A DNA stretch of 43,638 nucleotides from Methanocalculus chunghsingensis (GCF_018132105.1 NZ_JWHL01000017.1:1-43638), one strand, 5' to 3'; numbered from the stretch's first letter, positions 24,391 to 32,625 are shown. Program-made: numbers and translations. Notes: generated by a model from the letters alone, not told the origin.

Positions 24391-25547
24391 GGGTTGAGCT
24401 GAAGACAGTAACACCGGTCCATGTCGGATCCGGTGGAAAGTACGGAGGAGCCGAGATATTCAGGGTGAGGGAAGGGTATGCCCGGACCGGGATTCGTGAT
24501 GTCGTCTCCCTCCTTGAGGGCAGGGCGTATGAGGACTTCCTCTATGAAGTGGAAGAGCCGGGGTTCTCGCTTCAGAAGTTTATGGAGCGGCATCCGCTCT
24601 CGCCACCGGCGCGATATACCCTGAAATCATCCATTCCACATCCGCCAGGTGAGGTTCGGGAGATCATCAGAACCGGATTTGATATCCCGTACATCCCGGG
24701 ATCGACGGTGAAAGGGGCGATCCGGACGGCATTGCTATGGAAGGCATGCAGGGATGACCCCTCGTTCCCCCCGGAACGGCTCTATTCCCGTAATAAACGG
24801 ATGATAGGGAAGGAAATCTTCGAGGGGATCCTCTCAACAAACAGCAGAAGGTACGATCCCAAGTATGATCTCCTCCGGTTCCTTGAGGTCTCGGATTTCA
24901 TGCCGGTGAAACATTTCCTCTATCTGGAAGAGTTCGGGACGTACTCCATGTCACGGAACGGCATTATGGCGCCCAAACCATTCACCATCCCCTGTGAGAC
25001 CCTCTTTGCCCGCCTGGAGGGAACGATCCGGCTCTCCCCGGAGATCGAGGCGGCGGCAGGCCACCGGGATCTCTCGCTGCTTGAAGGCAAGCTCCCGCTG
25101 CTTGGGCTGAAAAAGAGCGATATCAGGGGACTCTCCGATCCGTTGGTCCTGCAGGCGGCAGAAGAGAAGATGACCGCACATCTCCGCTCGGTGATGCGGC
25201 AGTTCATCGAGGCGGCACTCCTCCATGATCTCCGTCTTGTGAGCGGTTCGGGAGCCCCTTCGCCACTGAGTACCGAGATCCAGACGATGCAGAAGAAGCA
25301 TGCCGGGATGGATCTCCTTCGGGTCGGGTTTTCTATCGGGACGACCTACCAGACAGTGATGGATCTCATCGAGGAGAAGGATCCCGATCTCGCATCGGCG
25401 ATAATTACGGATATGAAACTGGGAAGATATCCCCGCTCATATGACGGGGAAGCACTGGATCCCCCGTATCCAAAGAGTATTGAGTTTATTCGGACGAATG
25501 GAGAACTGCTGATGCCGGGGTGGGTGGAATGGTTACCCTCTTCATGA
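24387..25547 (+). CDS. csm5: Csm5 (3' end RAMP)
   Basis: The 386-residue product opens with LKTVTPVHVGSGGKYGG and has PGSTVKGAIR at about 104-113, both characteristic of Csm5. Csm5 caps the 3' end of the complex and takes part in crRNA trimming. It overlaps csm4 by four bases, and the following CARF-HEPN gene by 19. Confidence 0.94.
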   Translation: MRVELKTVTPVHVGSGGKYGGAEIFRVREGYARTGIRDVVSLLEGRAYEDFLYEVEEPGFSLQKFMERHPLSPPARYTLKSSIPHPPGEVREIIRTGFDIPYIPGSTVKGAIRTALLWKACRDDPSFPPERLYSRNKRMIGKEIFEGILSTNSRRYDPKYDLLRFLEVSDFMPVKHFLYLEEFGTYSMSRNGIMAPKPFTIPCETLFARLEGTIRLSPEIEAAAGHRDLSLLEGKLPLLGLKKSDIRGLSDPLVLQAAEEKMTAHLRSVMRQFIEAALLHDLRLVSGSGAPSPLSTEIQTMQKKHAGMDLLRVGFSIGTTYQTVMDLIEEKDPDLASAIITDMKLGRYPRSYDGEALDPPYPKSIEFIRTNGELLMPGWVEWLPSS

Positions 25548-26731
25548 CCGTCGGTACCGGCTCAGGCCCGGACAGAGAGGAGCGGATGCGCAACCTCGCC
25601 CATGGCCTCGCCCATGGGATCCACTATCACCGGCCGGAAGAGGTCATCTTCTTCGGGTCTGCCGAGAGCGAACCGATGGTTCCTCTCATCCGTGACTGCC
25701 TGAAGATCAATCGAGGGATGGATCTCCCCCCGGTCACCTGGATTCAGCTTCGGAATATCGACTCCTTCTCCGACTGCTTTGAGCAGATCAGCGACGAGAT
25801 CAAAAGAAGGCCGGATGAGGATATCAGGATCGATTATACCTCCGGGACCAAGACGATGACGATGTCGGCGGCGATCGCCTCGATGCTCCACAGGAAGGAG
25901 CTGACGGTCATCAGTGGGCGACGGGGAGAGAACGGGCTCGTCGGCCAGGGTACCGAGACGATAACCCAGCAGTCACTCTATCTTGCCTATAACGATATCC
26001 TCCGTGAGACGGCAAATGCAGAGTTCAATGCCTACCGGTTTGAGTCCGCAAAGGCAACAATGAGGAAGATGGTTGCAGTCGATGACAAAAACCACCTCAT
26101 GCAGATCTTTGATGCTTACAGCCTCTGGGATCGCTTTGATCATAAGGGGGCTGCCGGTATCCTTGCAGGGAGCTCCGACACCCGGTTTTCAGTGAATAAG
26201 GGTTTTATCAAGCAACTGGTCGAAACAGACGGGCTTCCATATAAATACAGGATGATCCTTGCGGACCTCCTGAATAATGCAGGCCGCAGGATTGAAGAAG
26301 GGAAGTACGATGATGCAACCGGCCGCCTGTACCGGGCCGTGGAGCTGATCACCCAGATCCGCCTCCTCGAGTACGATCTCGATGATATCAATGGGTCGAT
26401 CCGGCTTGAGAAGCTGAAGGGGAAGGTGGATCGCGAGTATTTTGCCTACTGCGAACCGAAGGCAGATGGTGAGAGGAGGCTCAGGATCGGTGTCCGGGAG
26501 AAGTTCCATCTCCTCCAGGCCCTCGGATGGACACGGGCACGAACCTGTTATGAAGCTCTCGCAGACGATCTCCAGCAGCGGAACAGCTCCATCCTCGCTC
26601 ATGGGATGACCCCTGTCACAAGGGAGAGTGCCATGACGTTTTATGGGAAGGTTCATGATCTCGCACTCCAGGCATGTGGTCCAAATGAGATGGAGCCGCT
26701 CCTCAAACGAGCAGTATTTACGAAATTATGA
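25529..26731 (+). CDS. CARF-HEPN ribonuclease of the Cas02710/Csm6-like family
   Basis: I place the start at ATG 25529 (MVTLFMTVGTGSG); GTG 25520 and ATG 25544 are alternatives. The N-terminal CARF domain has the strand-loop TVGTGSGPD and the ligand-pocket motif DYTSGTKTMTMSA (about 111-123). The C-terminal part carries the HEPN signature R-X6-H in QRNSSILAHG (Arg about 351, His about 358). CARF binds cyclic oligoadenylate from Cas10, and HEPN cuts RNA non-specifically, so this would be the accessory effector of the system. Its ATGA overlap with cas6 and overlap with csm5 place it inside the main operon. The family name rests on motif layout; a related Csx-type is possible. Confidence 0.85.
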   Translation: MVTLFMTVGTGSGPDREERMRNLAHGLAHGIHYHRPEEVIFFGSAESEPMVPLIRDCLKINRGMDLPPVTWIQLRNIDSFSDCFEQISDEIKRRPDEDIRIDYTSGTKTMTMSAAIASMLHRKELTVISGRRGENGLVGQGTETITQQSLYLAYNDILRETANAEFNAYRFESAKATMRKMVAVDDKNHLMQIFDAYSLWDRFDHKGAAGILAGSSDTRFSVNKGFIKQLVETDGLPYKYRMILADLLNNAGRRIEEGKYDDATGRLYRAVELITQIRLLEYDLDDINGSIRLEKLKGKVDREYFAYCEPKADGERRLRIGVREKFHLLQALGWTRARTCYEALADDLQQRNSSILAHGMTPVTRESAMTFYGKVHDLALQACGPNEMEPLLKRAVFTKL

Positions 26732-27399
26732 CACACAGAACTCTCTACCTGGTTATGGAGACGGATCGGCCTGTCACCGAAAGCGGAACACAGCTCCGGG
26801 GATGTATCGCCGGGCAGTATCCGGATCGCCCCCTCCTGCACCATCATGCCCCCCAGCTTATCTATACCTACCCCCGGGTACAGTACCGGGTGATCGAAGG
26901 GACGCCGTCTGTCCTTGGGATCGATGACGGGGCAGACGAGCTCCGTGCCATCGTCGGGGATCTGCATGAGCTGACACTTGGGAACAGCCGGTACCGGATT
27001 ACCCGGAAGGCGACCTATGAGATGGAGGGGGCTATCCGCCCGATCCGTGATCTCCGGTCGTACCGGTTTACCAGCCCCTGGATCGCCCTCAGCACAAAAA
27101 ATTATGAGATCTACCAGAATGCCGGGGGCTGGCGCGAGAGGAAGGAACTGCTCAACAGGATCCTGATCGGTAATATCCTCTCGATGGCGAAAGGGCTTGA
27201 TATTGTCATCTCACGGGAGATCCGGGTCAGAACACATCTTGATCCGGTGGCAGTCCGGTATAAAGGCATCGGGATGACCGGGTTCACCGGGGAGTTCCAG
27301 ACGAATGTTATCATCCCGGAGTTCTTTGCACTCGGAAAAGGGGTATCTCAGGGGTTTGGCACCGTCATCCCCGATCGGTCTGCCTCCCCAGAAGGATAG
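26728..27399 (+). CDS. cas6: Cas6 crRNA endonuclease (Cas6b type)
   Basis: The 223-residue product has an N-terminal LRGCIAGQYPDRPLLHHHAP with a YPRVQYRVI strand, as in Cas6b, and a C-terminal glycine-rich loop FALGKGVSQGFGTV. HHH near residue 37-39 may include the general base. Cas6 cuts the repeat to release crRNAs with an 8-nt handle and would serve both arrays, since their repeats are the same. It overlaps the preceding gene by ATGA, and converges on the CARF gene with a 35-bp overlap of coding ends. Confidence 0.9.
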   Translation: MTHRTLYLVMETDRPVTESGTQLRGCIAGQYPDRPLLHHHAPQLIYTYPRVQYRVIEGTPSVLGIDDGADELRAIVGDLHELTLGNSRYRITRKATYEMEGAIRPIRDLRSYRFTSPWIALSTKNYEIYQNAGGWRERKELLNRILIGNILSMAKGLDIVISREIRVRTHLDPVAVRYKGIGMTGFTGEFQTNVIIPEFFALGKGVSQGFGTVIPDRSASPEG

Positions 27400-28141
27400 A
27401 GAGGAACTTCTCCCCATACGGGGTGAGAACGGATCCGCCCCCTGTCTTCTTCTCAAGTACCCCGTGCCGGATGAGGAGGGCTTCGTCCTGGGGGGCGAGC
27501 CGCTCACCGCTCCCGAGGCATGCCCTGATGAGGTAGCCGATATGATCTGCGGGGAAGGGGAGCGTCGGTATCCTGATGATCTCATAGCCTGTCCGGGGCG
27601 GGAAGAGGATCCGATCGAATTCCTCACGATGCTCTTCATAGAGGGCGAATCCCTCCTCCCGTGACTCGATATCCGCAAACCGGTTGATCTCACCCCGGTA
27701 CCGCTCAAGGAGTTCGTTCATATATCTGATATCAGGATTGACGACCGAGAATACGCCGTCTGCTCCGAGGATCTGCCCAAGGAGTGTCAGGACAACGGAC
27801 ATATTCTTCCTCCCGCCGGTGATGTTGAGGTAGATGGTATCACACTGGTGGGTGTCACGCTCCTCCCGGAAGGCCCGTGTCGCTTCAGACATGAACCGGA
27901 GCGTATCATCCTGGGTGGCGACATCGTCAAAGGGGAGGATGACCGGGTGGATCCGGAGCCAGGGATATCTGAGGGAGAGACCTGCATCCAGGAACCGGGT
28001 TCCGGCGAGGACATCGCGATCCCGGGTGACAAGAAGGACAACATCGGATATCGGCTCCCCGATACCGTCTATAAATGAGCTGACGGCAGGGGGGCTCATT
28101 CCGACCGGGGCAATAACTGCGGTCTTCATAATGCTCTGCAT
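27365..28141 (-). CDS. second CARF-domain protein (Csx/ring nuclease or regulator)
   Basis: The start at ATG 28141 (MQSIMKTAVIAPVG) has GGTGGAGAG upstream; 28129 and 28192 are alternatives. The 258-residue product has a CARF fold: IAPVGMSPPAVSSFIDG at the N terminus, the strand VVLLVTRDRDV, and the pocket motif YLNITGGRKNMSVVLTLLGQ near 125-144. The C-terminal 80 residues end in a helix-turn-helix-like segment (DEALLIRHGVLEKKTGGGSV). No HEPN R-X4-6-H motif or PD-ExK motif is evident. It may degrade cyclic oligoadenylate (ring nuclease) or act as a signal-dependent transcription factor. It lies between cas6 and array 2, transcribed away from the array 2 leader. Confidence 0.8.
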   Translation of the reverse strand: MQSIMKTAVIAPVGMSPPAVSSFIDGIGEPISDVVLLVTRDRDVLAGTRFLDAGLSLRYPWLRIHPVILPFDDVATQDDTLRFMSEATRAFREERDTHQCDTIYLNITGGRKNMSVVLTLLGQILGADGVFSVVNPDIRYMNELLERYRGEINRFADIESREEGFALYEEHREEFDRILFPPRTGYEIIRIPTLPFPADHIGYLIRACLGSGERLAPQDEALLIRHGVLEKKTGGGSVLTPYGEKFLSILLGRQTDRG

Positions 28142-28269
28142 CAGTCTCTCCACCTCAATCCTTTTGAATATTACCAAAGGACCGCCTCTCATCTTGCTCC
28201 CTCCCGAGGCGGAGAGATGGATGTGGGGATGGGGGAGGGGATGATATGGAAAACTACGGAATGGGTATG

Positions 28270-28441
28270 AAAACCTCGGAGATTTGATTTAAACCGATTA
28301 AATTGAAAAATAATAGCAAAATGAGTTTGAAATTTTGCAAAAATGCGGAAAAGGTGATCGGAGGGGGTCGTCCGGTTTATATACCCTGACAAAAAGGAGC
28401 GAATAGAAAGGGTTATCTGGGAAAAGAAACAAATTTGACCC
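28270..28441 (+). promoter_or_regulatory. leader and promoter of CRISPR array 2
   Basis: These 172 bp are nearly identical to the array 1 leader in reverse orientation. The TATA box TTTATATA at 28376-28383 predicts transcription starting near 28407, about 35 bases before the first repeat. The homology ends at AAAACCTCGG near 28270, close to the start of the divergent CARF gene. Confidence 0.88.
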
Positions 28442-30930
28442 GTAGCAGAAGGGGTTCCACGAAAACAAGGATTGCAATTCCATCTCCCAGCTGTCCCATG
28501 CGGTGATTGTGGTGTAGCAGAAGGGGTTCCACGAAAACAAGGATTGCAATCGCACATCTCCGTCTACACTCTTCACACTCAGAAAAATGTAGCAGAAGGG
28601 GTTCCACGAAAACAAGGATTGCAATACCCAGCCGGGAGGCTGTCCTGAGTGATCGACTTCACCCTGTCTGGTAGCAGAAGGGGTTCCACGAAAACAAGGA
28701 TTGCAATTCCCGCGAGTGATCTCCGCGAGAAGTAACGCGGTAACGGTAGCAGAAGGGGTTCCACGAAAACAAGGATTGCAATCCTCTGAAGAGGCGAATT
28801 GCCTGAGATCCATATATCGTAGCAGAAGGGGTTCCACGAAAACAAGGATTGCAATGGGTTCGGGTGTGTTCTGATCTGTCGCTCTCCGGCAGTGTAGCAG
28901 AAGGGGTTCCACGAAAACAAGGATTGCAATGCGAATTGCCTGAGATCCATAGATCTTCTCCTATACAGTAGCAGAAGGGGTTCCACGAAAACAAGGATTG
29001 CAATATATTGGTTATGTCTTTTATGCAATGCGTTAAGATACCGTAGCAGAAGGGGTTCCACGAAAACAAGGATTGCAATAGTTTCTTCTCCGGCGATCCT
29101 CATCATTGTTTCTAAGTAGCAGAAGGGGTTCCACGAAAACAAGGATTGCAAGGAAGTATTCTTGATGTATATCCTTTCAGTTGTTGTGTAGCAGAAGGGG
29201 TTCCACGAAAACAAGGATTGCAAGTCTACATGCGGGCCACCAATACCCAAAACTAAGGTATAGTAGCAGAAGGGGTTCCACGAAAACAAGGATTGCAAGA
29301 TATGGAAAGCCACTTTAACGAGTGGCTAAAAATGATGTAGCAGAAGGGGTTCCACGAAAACAAGGATTGCAAGAGTAAGGAGTACGCCGTATTAGCGTTC
29401 CTCTCATGGCAGTAGCAGAAGGGGTTCCACGAAAACAAGGATTGCAAGTTTTATACATAATTCAACTAATGAAGAGATTGTTCCATGTAGCAGAAGGGGT
29501 TCCACGAAAACAAGGATTGCAAGACGCTGAACGTTGCCCTAAGGGCGTACCGATCAGAGGTAGCAGAAGGGGTTCCACGAAAACAAGGATTGCAAGTCGA
29601 TCGATTGGTTGTCCATTTTTTTCACCTCATGGTGTAGCAGAAGGGGTTCCACGAAAACAAGGATTGCAAGGGGTATGGTTTGGCATGTAGACAAGACGGG
29701 TAGCGCAGTAGCAGAAGGGGTTCCACGAAAACAAGGATTGCAAGGCTTTCCCCTCATCATTTTTAAATTCGTATGTATCATGTAGCAGAAGGGGTTCCAC
29801 GAAAACAAGGATTGCAAGTAGACACGAAGGTTAGCGCAGTGGCGTTAGCCGTAGCGTAGCAGAAGGGGTTCCACGAAAACAAGGATTGCAAGTCCATGGC
29901 TCCCGGTGGTACGTCGCCACTCGTAACCTTGTAGCAGAAGGGGTTCCACGAAAACAAGGATTGCAAGGAAGAGGGGGGCAAATATCCCCTCAACTTCCAA
30001 CTATGTAGCAGAAGGGGTTCCACGAAAACAAGGATTGCAAGAGAGGTCAATAGAGTGGATTAAATCTGCAAGAGACACCGTAGCAGAAGGGGTTCCACGA
30101 AAACAAGGATTGCAAGAGGGCTTTTGCTCTGCATGTCTGCCCACCCGCTCTGTAGCAGAAGGGGTTCCACGAAAACAAGGATTGCAAAGAAGGTATCGTA
30201 AAGAGGATGAAGCCAAGAGAGGTGTAGCAGAAGGGGTTCCACGAAAACAAGGATTGCAAAACGGCTGACTTGTCAGCCCTCCTGTCTGGGGACGTACGTA
30301 GCAGAAGGGGTTCCACGAAAACAAGGATTGCAAACTGTGAGGTTTTCATCCTCAAAGATTGCGTTTCTCGTAGCAGAAGGGGTTCCACGAAAACAAGGAT
30401 TGCAACCGAACACTGTTCGCTATACAGAAGTTCAGGTTCGGTTGGTGTAGCAGAAGGGGTTCCACGAAAACAAGGATTGCAACTTTTCAATCTCCATGAA
30501 CAACCCATCCGAAACCTCGTAATGTAGCAGAAGGGGTTCCACGAAAACAAGGATTGCAACCCTGATAGGTTATTTGTTCGATAAATTCCGATTCTGATGT
30601 AGCAGAAGGGGTTCCACGAAAACAAGGATTGCAACACCCCCATCACCTTCAAACTTGCTGCGACCGAGAGCCCCGTAGCAGAAGGGGTTCCACGAAAACA
30701 AGGATTGCAACCATCTTCTCGATATTCGTATGTCTTATCATAAGATGCTGTAGCAGAAGGGGTTCCACGAAAACAAGGATTGCAACATGTGCCGGAGAGC
30801 GGAATTCTCATTCGAGAGCCACGTAGCAGAAGGGGTTCCACGAAAACAAGGATTGCAACCCCTATAGTGTGTCTTTTTCATGTGTCGTTCCTCTGAGTAG
30901 CAGAAGTACTTCCACGAAAAGGATTACAAT
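28442..30930 (+). CRISPR. CRISPR array 2: 33 intact repeats plus one decayed repeat
   Basis: The repeat is the same 36-bp core as in array 1 (GTAGCAGAAGG to ATTGCAA), followed by a variable 37th base. Repeats 1-9 end in T, 10-23 in G, 24-26 in A and 27-33 in C. The first repeat is 28442-28477 and the last intact one 30823-30858. The 34th, at 30897-30930, has TACT in place of the GGGT tract and lacks two bases. Spacers are mainly 36-39 nt, with one of 46 (28625-28670). Transcription is rightward from the leader at 28270-28441. Confidence 0.98.
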
Positions 30931-30969
30931 GGTTCAGTGTTGTATGATCGACATTCGGAAAACAGTCAT

Positions 30970-31005
30970 GGAGCAGAAGAGCCTCCATAAACCAGAGGTC
31001 ACAGC
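30970..31005 (+). repeat. further decayed CRISPR repeat beyond array 2
   Basis: GGAGCAGAAGAGCCTCCATA at 30970 aligns with the first 20 bases of the repeat with few changes. It lies 73 bp after the previous repeat, exactly one repeat-spacer period. The remainder (AACCAGAGG) is eroded. It extends the dying leader-distal end of the array. Confidence 0.55.
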
Positions 31006-31358
31006 TATACAGGAAGGATTGTATCAGGATCCATCATTCTCCTCCACCATCCTCCTGCTTCCTACCCTCACGACGCTACCCTGAGTTTCCTCCGTCCCCA
31101 GGTGTACATCCCCCTCCCCCATTCCTCCCTCATAAAGGCACAGATCTGTCTTAATCGACTAATATAAGACGATTCTATAAATATATTATTTTATATATCT
31201 AAATGTTATTATTTATTTTAAAGACAGGGGGTCTCCGAATTAAAAAACAAAGAATAATCTCTCCTATTTCAAATTCAAGCCCAAAGTGTACGATATTGTT
31301 ATGGTCTCTGAGGCTATGTAATCCCCATCCCCATCTATGGGATGGGGGGGTGAAAACT
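31006..31358. other. region without recognised gene; AT-rich promoter segment
   Basis: The first part is CT-rich with no convincing reading frame. From about 31160 the sequence becomes very AT-rich (TATAAATATATTATTTTATA at 31176), which is a likely promoter for the Gln-rich gene at 31359. The in-frame extension of that gene upstream of 31359 has a different composition and is not counted as coding. Confidence 0.45.
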
Positions 31359-31760
31359 ATGGTATCTGAAGAAAAGCAGCAGCAGAGTGAACAGCAGGAG
31401 CAGCAGAAGCAAAAGCAGGCTGCCCAGCAACAGCAGCAGGGACAACAGACCCAGCAGGCTGGTCAACAGCAGGCTGCCCAGCAACAGAGTGAACAGCAGA
31501 AGCAGCAGGAGGCTCAGCAGCAGGCAGCCAAACTCCAGGAACAGACGAAGTTCCATGAGCAGGCAAAGCAGCATCATGAGCAGAAAGGCCAGCAGGCTCA
31601 GCAGGGACAACAGGCTCAGCAGGCTGGTCAACAACAGGAGCAGCAGAAGCAACAACAGGCTGCCCAGCAACAACAGGCTGCCCAGCAACAGCAGAGTGAA
31701 CAGCAGAAGAAAGCACAGCAGGCTGCCCAACAGGCTGCACAACAACAGCAGAAGAAATAA
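31359..31760 (+). CDS. glutamine-rich low-complexity protein (133 aa)
   Basis: The ATG at 31359 follows GGGGGGGTG. After MVSEEK almost the whole product consists of Gln with Ala, Lys, Glu and some Gly and Ser. Units such as QQAAQQQQ, GQQAQQAG and SEQQKQQ recur, and only one short stretch (AKLQEQTKFHEQAKQHHEQK) is more varied. It has no membrane span. Heptad-like spacing of Ala suggests a helix or coiled coil, or it may be disordered and assembling. The DNA is a CAG/CAA/GCC repeat mosaic prone to length change. Function is unknown; it converges on the CsbD gene. Confidence 0.75.
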   Translation: MVSEEKQQQSEQQEQQKQKQAAQQQQQGQQTQQAGQQQAAQQQSEQQKQQEAQQQAAKLQEQTKFHEQAKQHHEQKGQQAQQGQQAQQAGQQQEQQKQQQAAQQQQAAQQQQSEQQKKAQQAAQQAAQQQQKK

Positions 31761-31899
31761 ACCGTCTGTTCCCGGAAGACAACAGAGTATTCCGGCAGCA
31801 CGGGCCGTTATCGGCAGAGGGATGTACTATCCGGCACTTCCTTTCTATAGTCATAATACGGAATAAATAGAAATAAGGGGACCTATCCGGGTTCCCTGC

Positions 31900-32076
31900 C
31901 TATTCTTTGGCCTTTCGCTTGATTTTTCCGATCTCCTCCTGGCCCTTTCCGACAACCTGCTCAATCTTTCCTTTGGCCTGCTCGCTCCTATCCCCCGTCA
32001 GCTTGCCGACCTCTTCCCGGACCTTCCCTTTGATCTGCTTTCCCTTTCCCCTGATCTCATCTTCTTCTATGGCCAT
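31900..32076 (-). CDS. CsbD-like stress protein (58 aa), copy 2
   Basis: I start at 32076 (MAIEEDEIRGKGKQ) because CGGAGTGAT lies at ribosome-binding distance, and because this gives the same 58-residue length as copy 1 at 9978. The pattern GKGKQIKGKVREEVGKLTG followed by GKIEQVVGKGQEEIGK is typical of CsbD. An ATG at 32100 would add eight residues. It converges on the Gln-rich gene. Confidence 0.85.
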   Translation of the reverse strand: MAIEEDEIRGKGKQIKGKVREEVGKLTGDRSEQAKGKIEQVVGKGQEEIGKIKRKAKE

Positions 32077-32224
32077 CTTGTCATCACTCCGTCCTGCCAT
32101 GGTGGCATTGGTTTCTGGATAGGATATATCAGATTTTTAAATATAAATCTTCCTGAATGCTATGTCGGGGATGCCATTCTTACAATAGTACAATAATGAG
32201 GTTGAAGAAGAGTCTGGAAGAAAA

Positions 32225-32284
32225 TCAGGAACTCCGATCACGGGAGCAGGGATGGAACGATGCATTATATGCAACGGTTACCAT
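32225..32284 (-). pseudogene. possible stub of a RelE-like toxin gene
   Basis: ATGG at 32284 overlaps the stop codon of the AbrB antitoxin, as in many antitoxin-toxin operons. The frame reads MVTVAYNASF, like a RelE/ParE first strand, but stops after 19 codons. No continuation in another frame was recognised. It is weak evidence for a lost toxin. Confidence 0.3.
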
Positions 32285-32544
32285 GAACTCAGCGTATGAA
32301 GGAGATCAACATCGCTCTTTCTGGTACATTCTCCCTTCTCAAACTCCAGATACGCCCTCTCCGTCCGTTCGGCGAACCTGATATCGTCTTCCAGTGCCGG
32401 CTCAGGATCGGCAAGCGGCTTGAGGATACAACGATCTCCGTCCCTGATGATGACGAGCTGTTCTCCCTCATCGAGGTCCTTTCTCATCGATATCGGGATG
32501 ACGATCTGCCCCTTTGAACTCATTCTGATAATGCCGATCTCCAT
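32278..32544 (-). CDS. AbrB/SpoVT-type antitoxin
   Basis: ATG 32544 is chosen; a TTG two codons upstream is the alternative. The 88-residue product has the SpoVT-AbrB swapped-hairpin DNA-binding domain (RMSSKGQIVIPISMRKDLD, then GEQLVIIRDGDRCILKPL) and an acidic helical tail that would bind a toxin. A perfect palindrome lies 10 bp upstream and is a likely autoregulatory site. No intact toxin follows, so it may be an orphan. Confidence 0.82.
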   Translation of the reverse strand: MEIGIIRMSSKGQIVIPISMRKDLDEGEQLVIIRDGDRCILKPLADPEPALEDDIRFAERTERAYLEFEKGECTRKSDVDLLHTLSSW

Positions 32545-32553
32545 CTGCAATCA

Positions 32554-32569
32554 GTAAGATATATCTTAC
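32554..32569. promoter_or_regulatory. perfect 16-bp palindrome between abrB and hicA
   Basis: GTAAGATATATCTTAC is a perfect palindrome in the 81-bp divergent region. It is 10 bp from the AbrB-type start and 57 bp from hicA. It is a likely operator for the AbrB-type protein, and perhaps for the HicAB pair. Confidence 0.6.
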
Positions 32570-32625
32570 ACTTGGGATATGAGTCTATGCATTCAGGACC
32601 TGTTTACAGTACCATCATTATAAAA

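Noticed and set aside
28189-30841. Long frames of up to 264 codons across array 2
   Set aside because: Same cause: repeat-derived translation of the CRISPR array.
31335-31854. Leu/Ser- and Val/Ala-rich frames opposite the Gln-rich gene
   Set aside because: They are complements of CAG/CAA/GCC repeats and not independent genes.
32157-32381. 74-codon plus-strand frame upstream of the HicA region
   Set aside because: It overlaps the AbrB-type gene in antisense and has no family match; the region is better explained by the toxin stub and spacer DNA.
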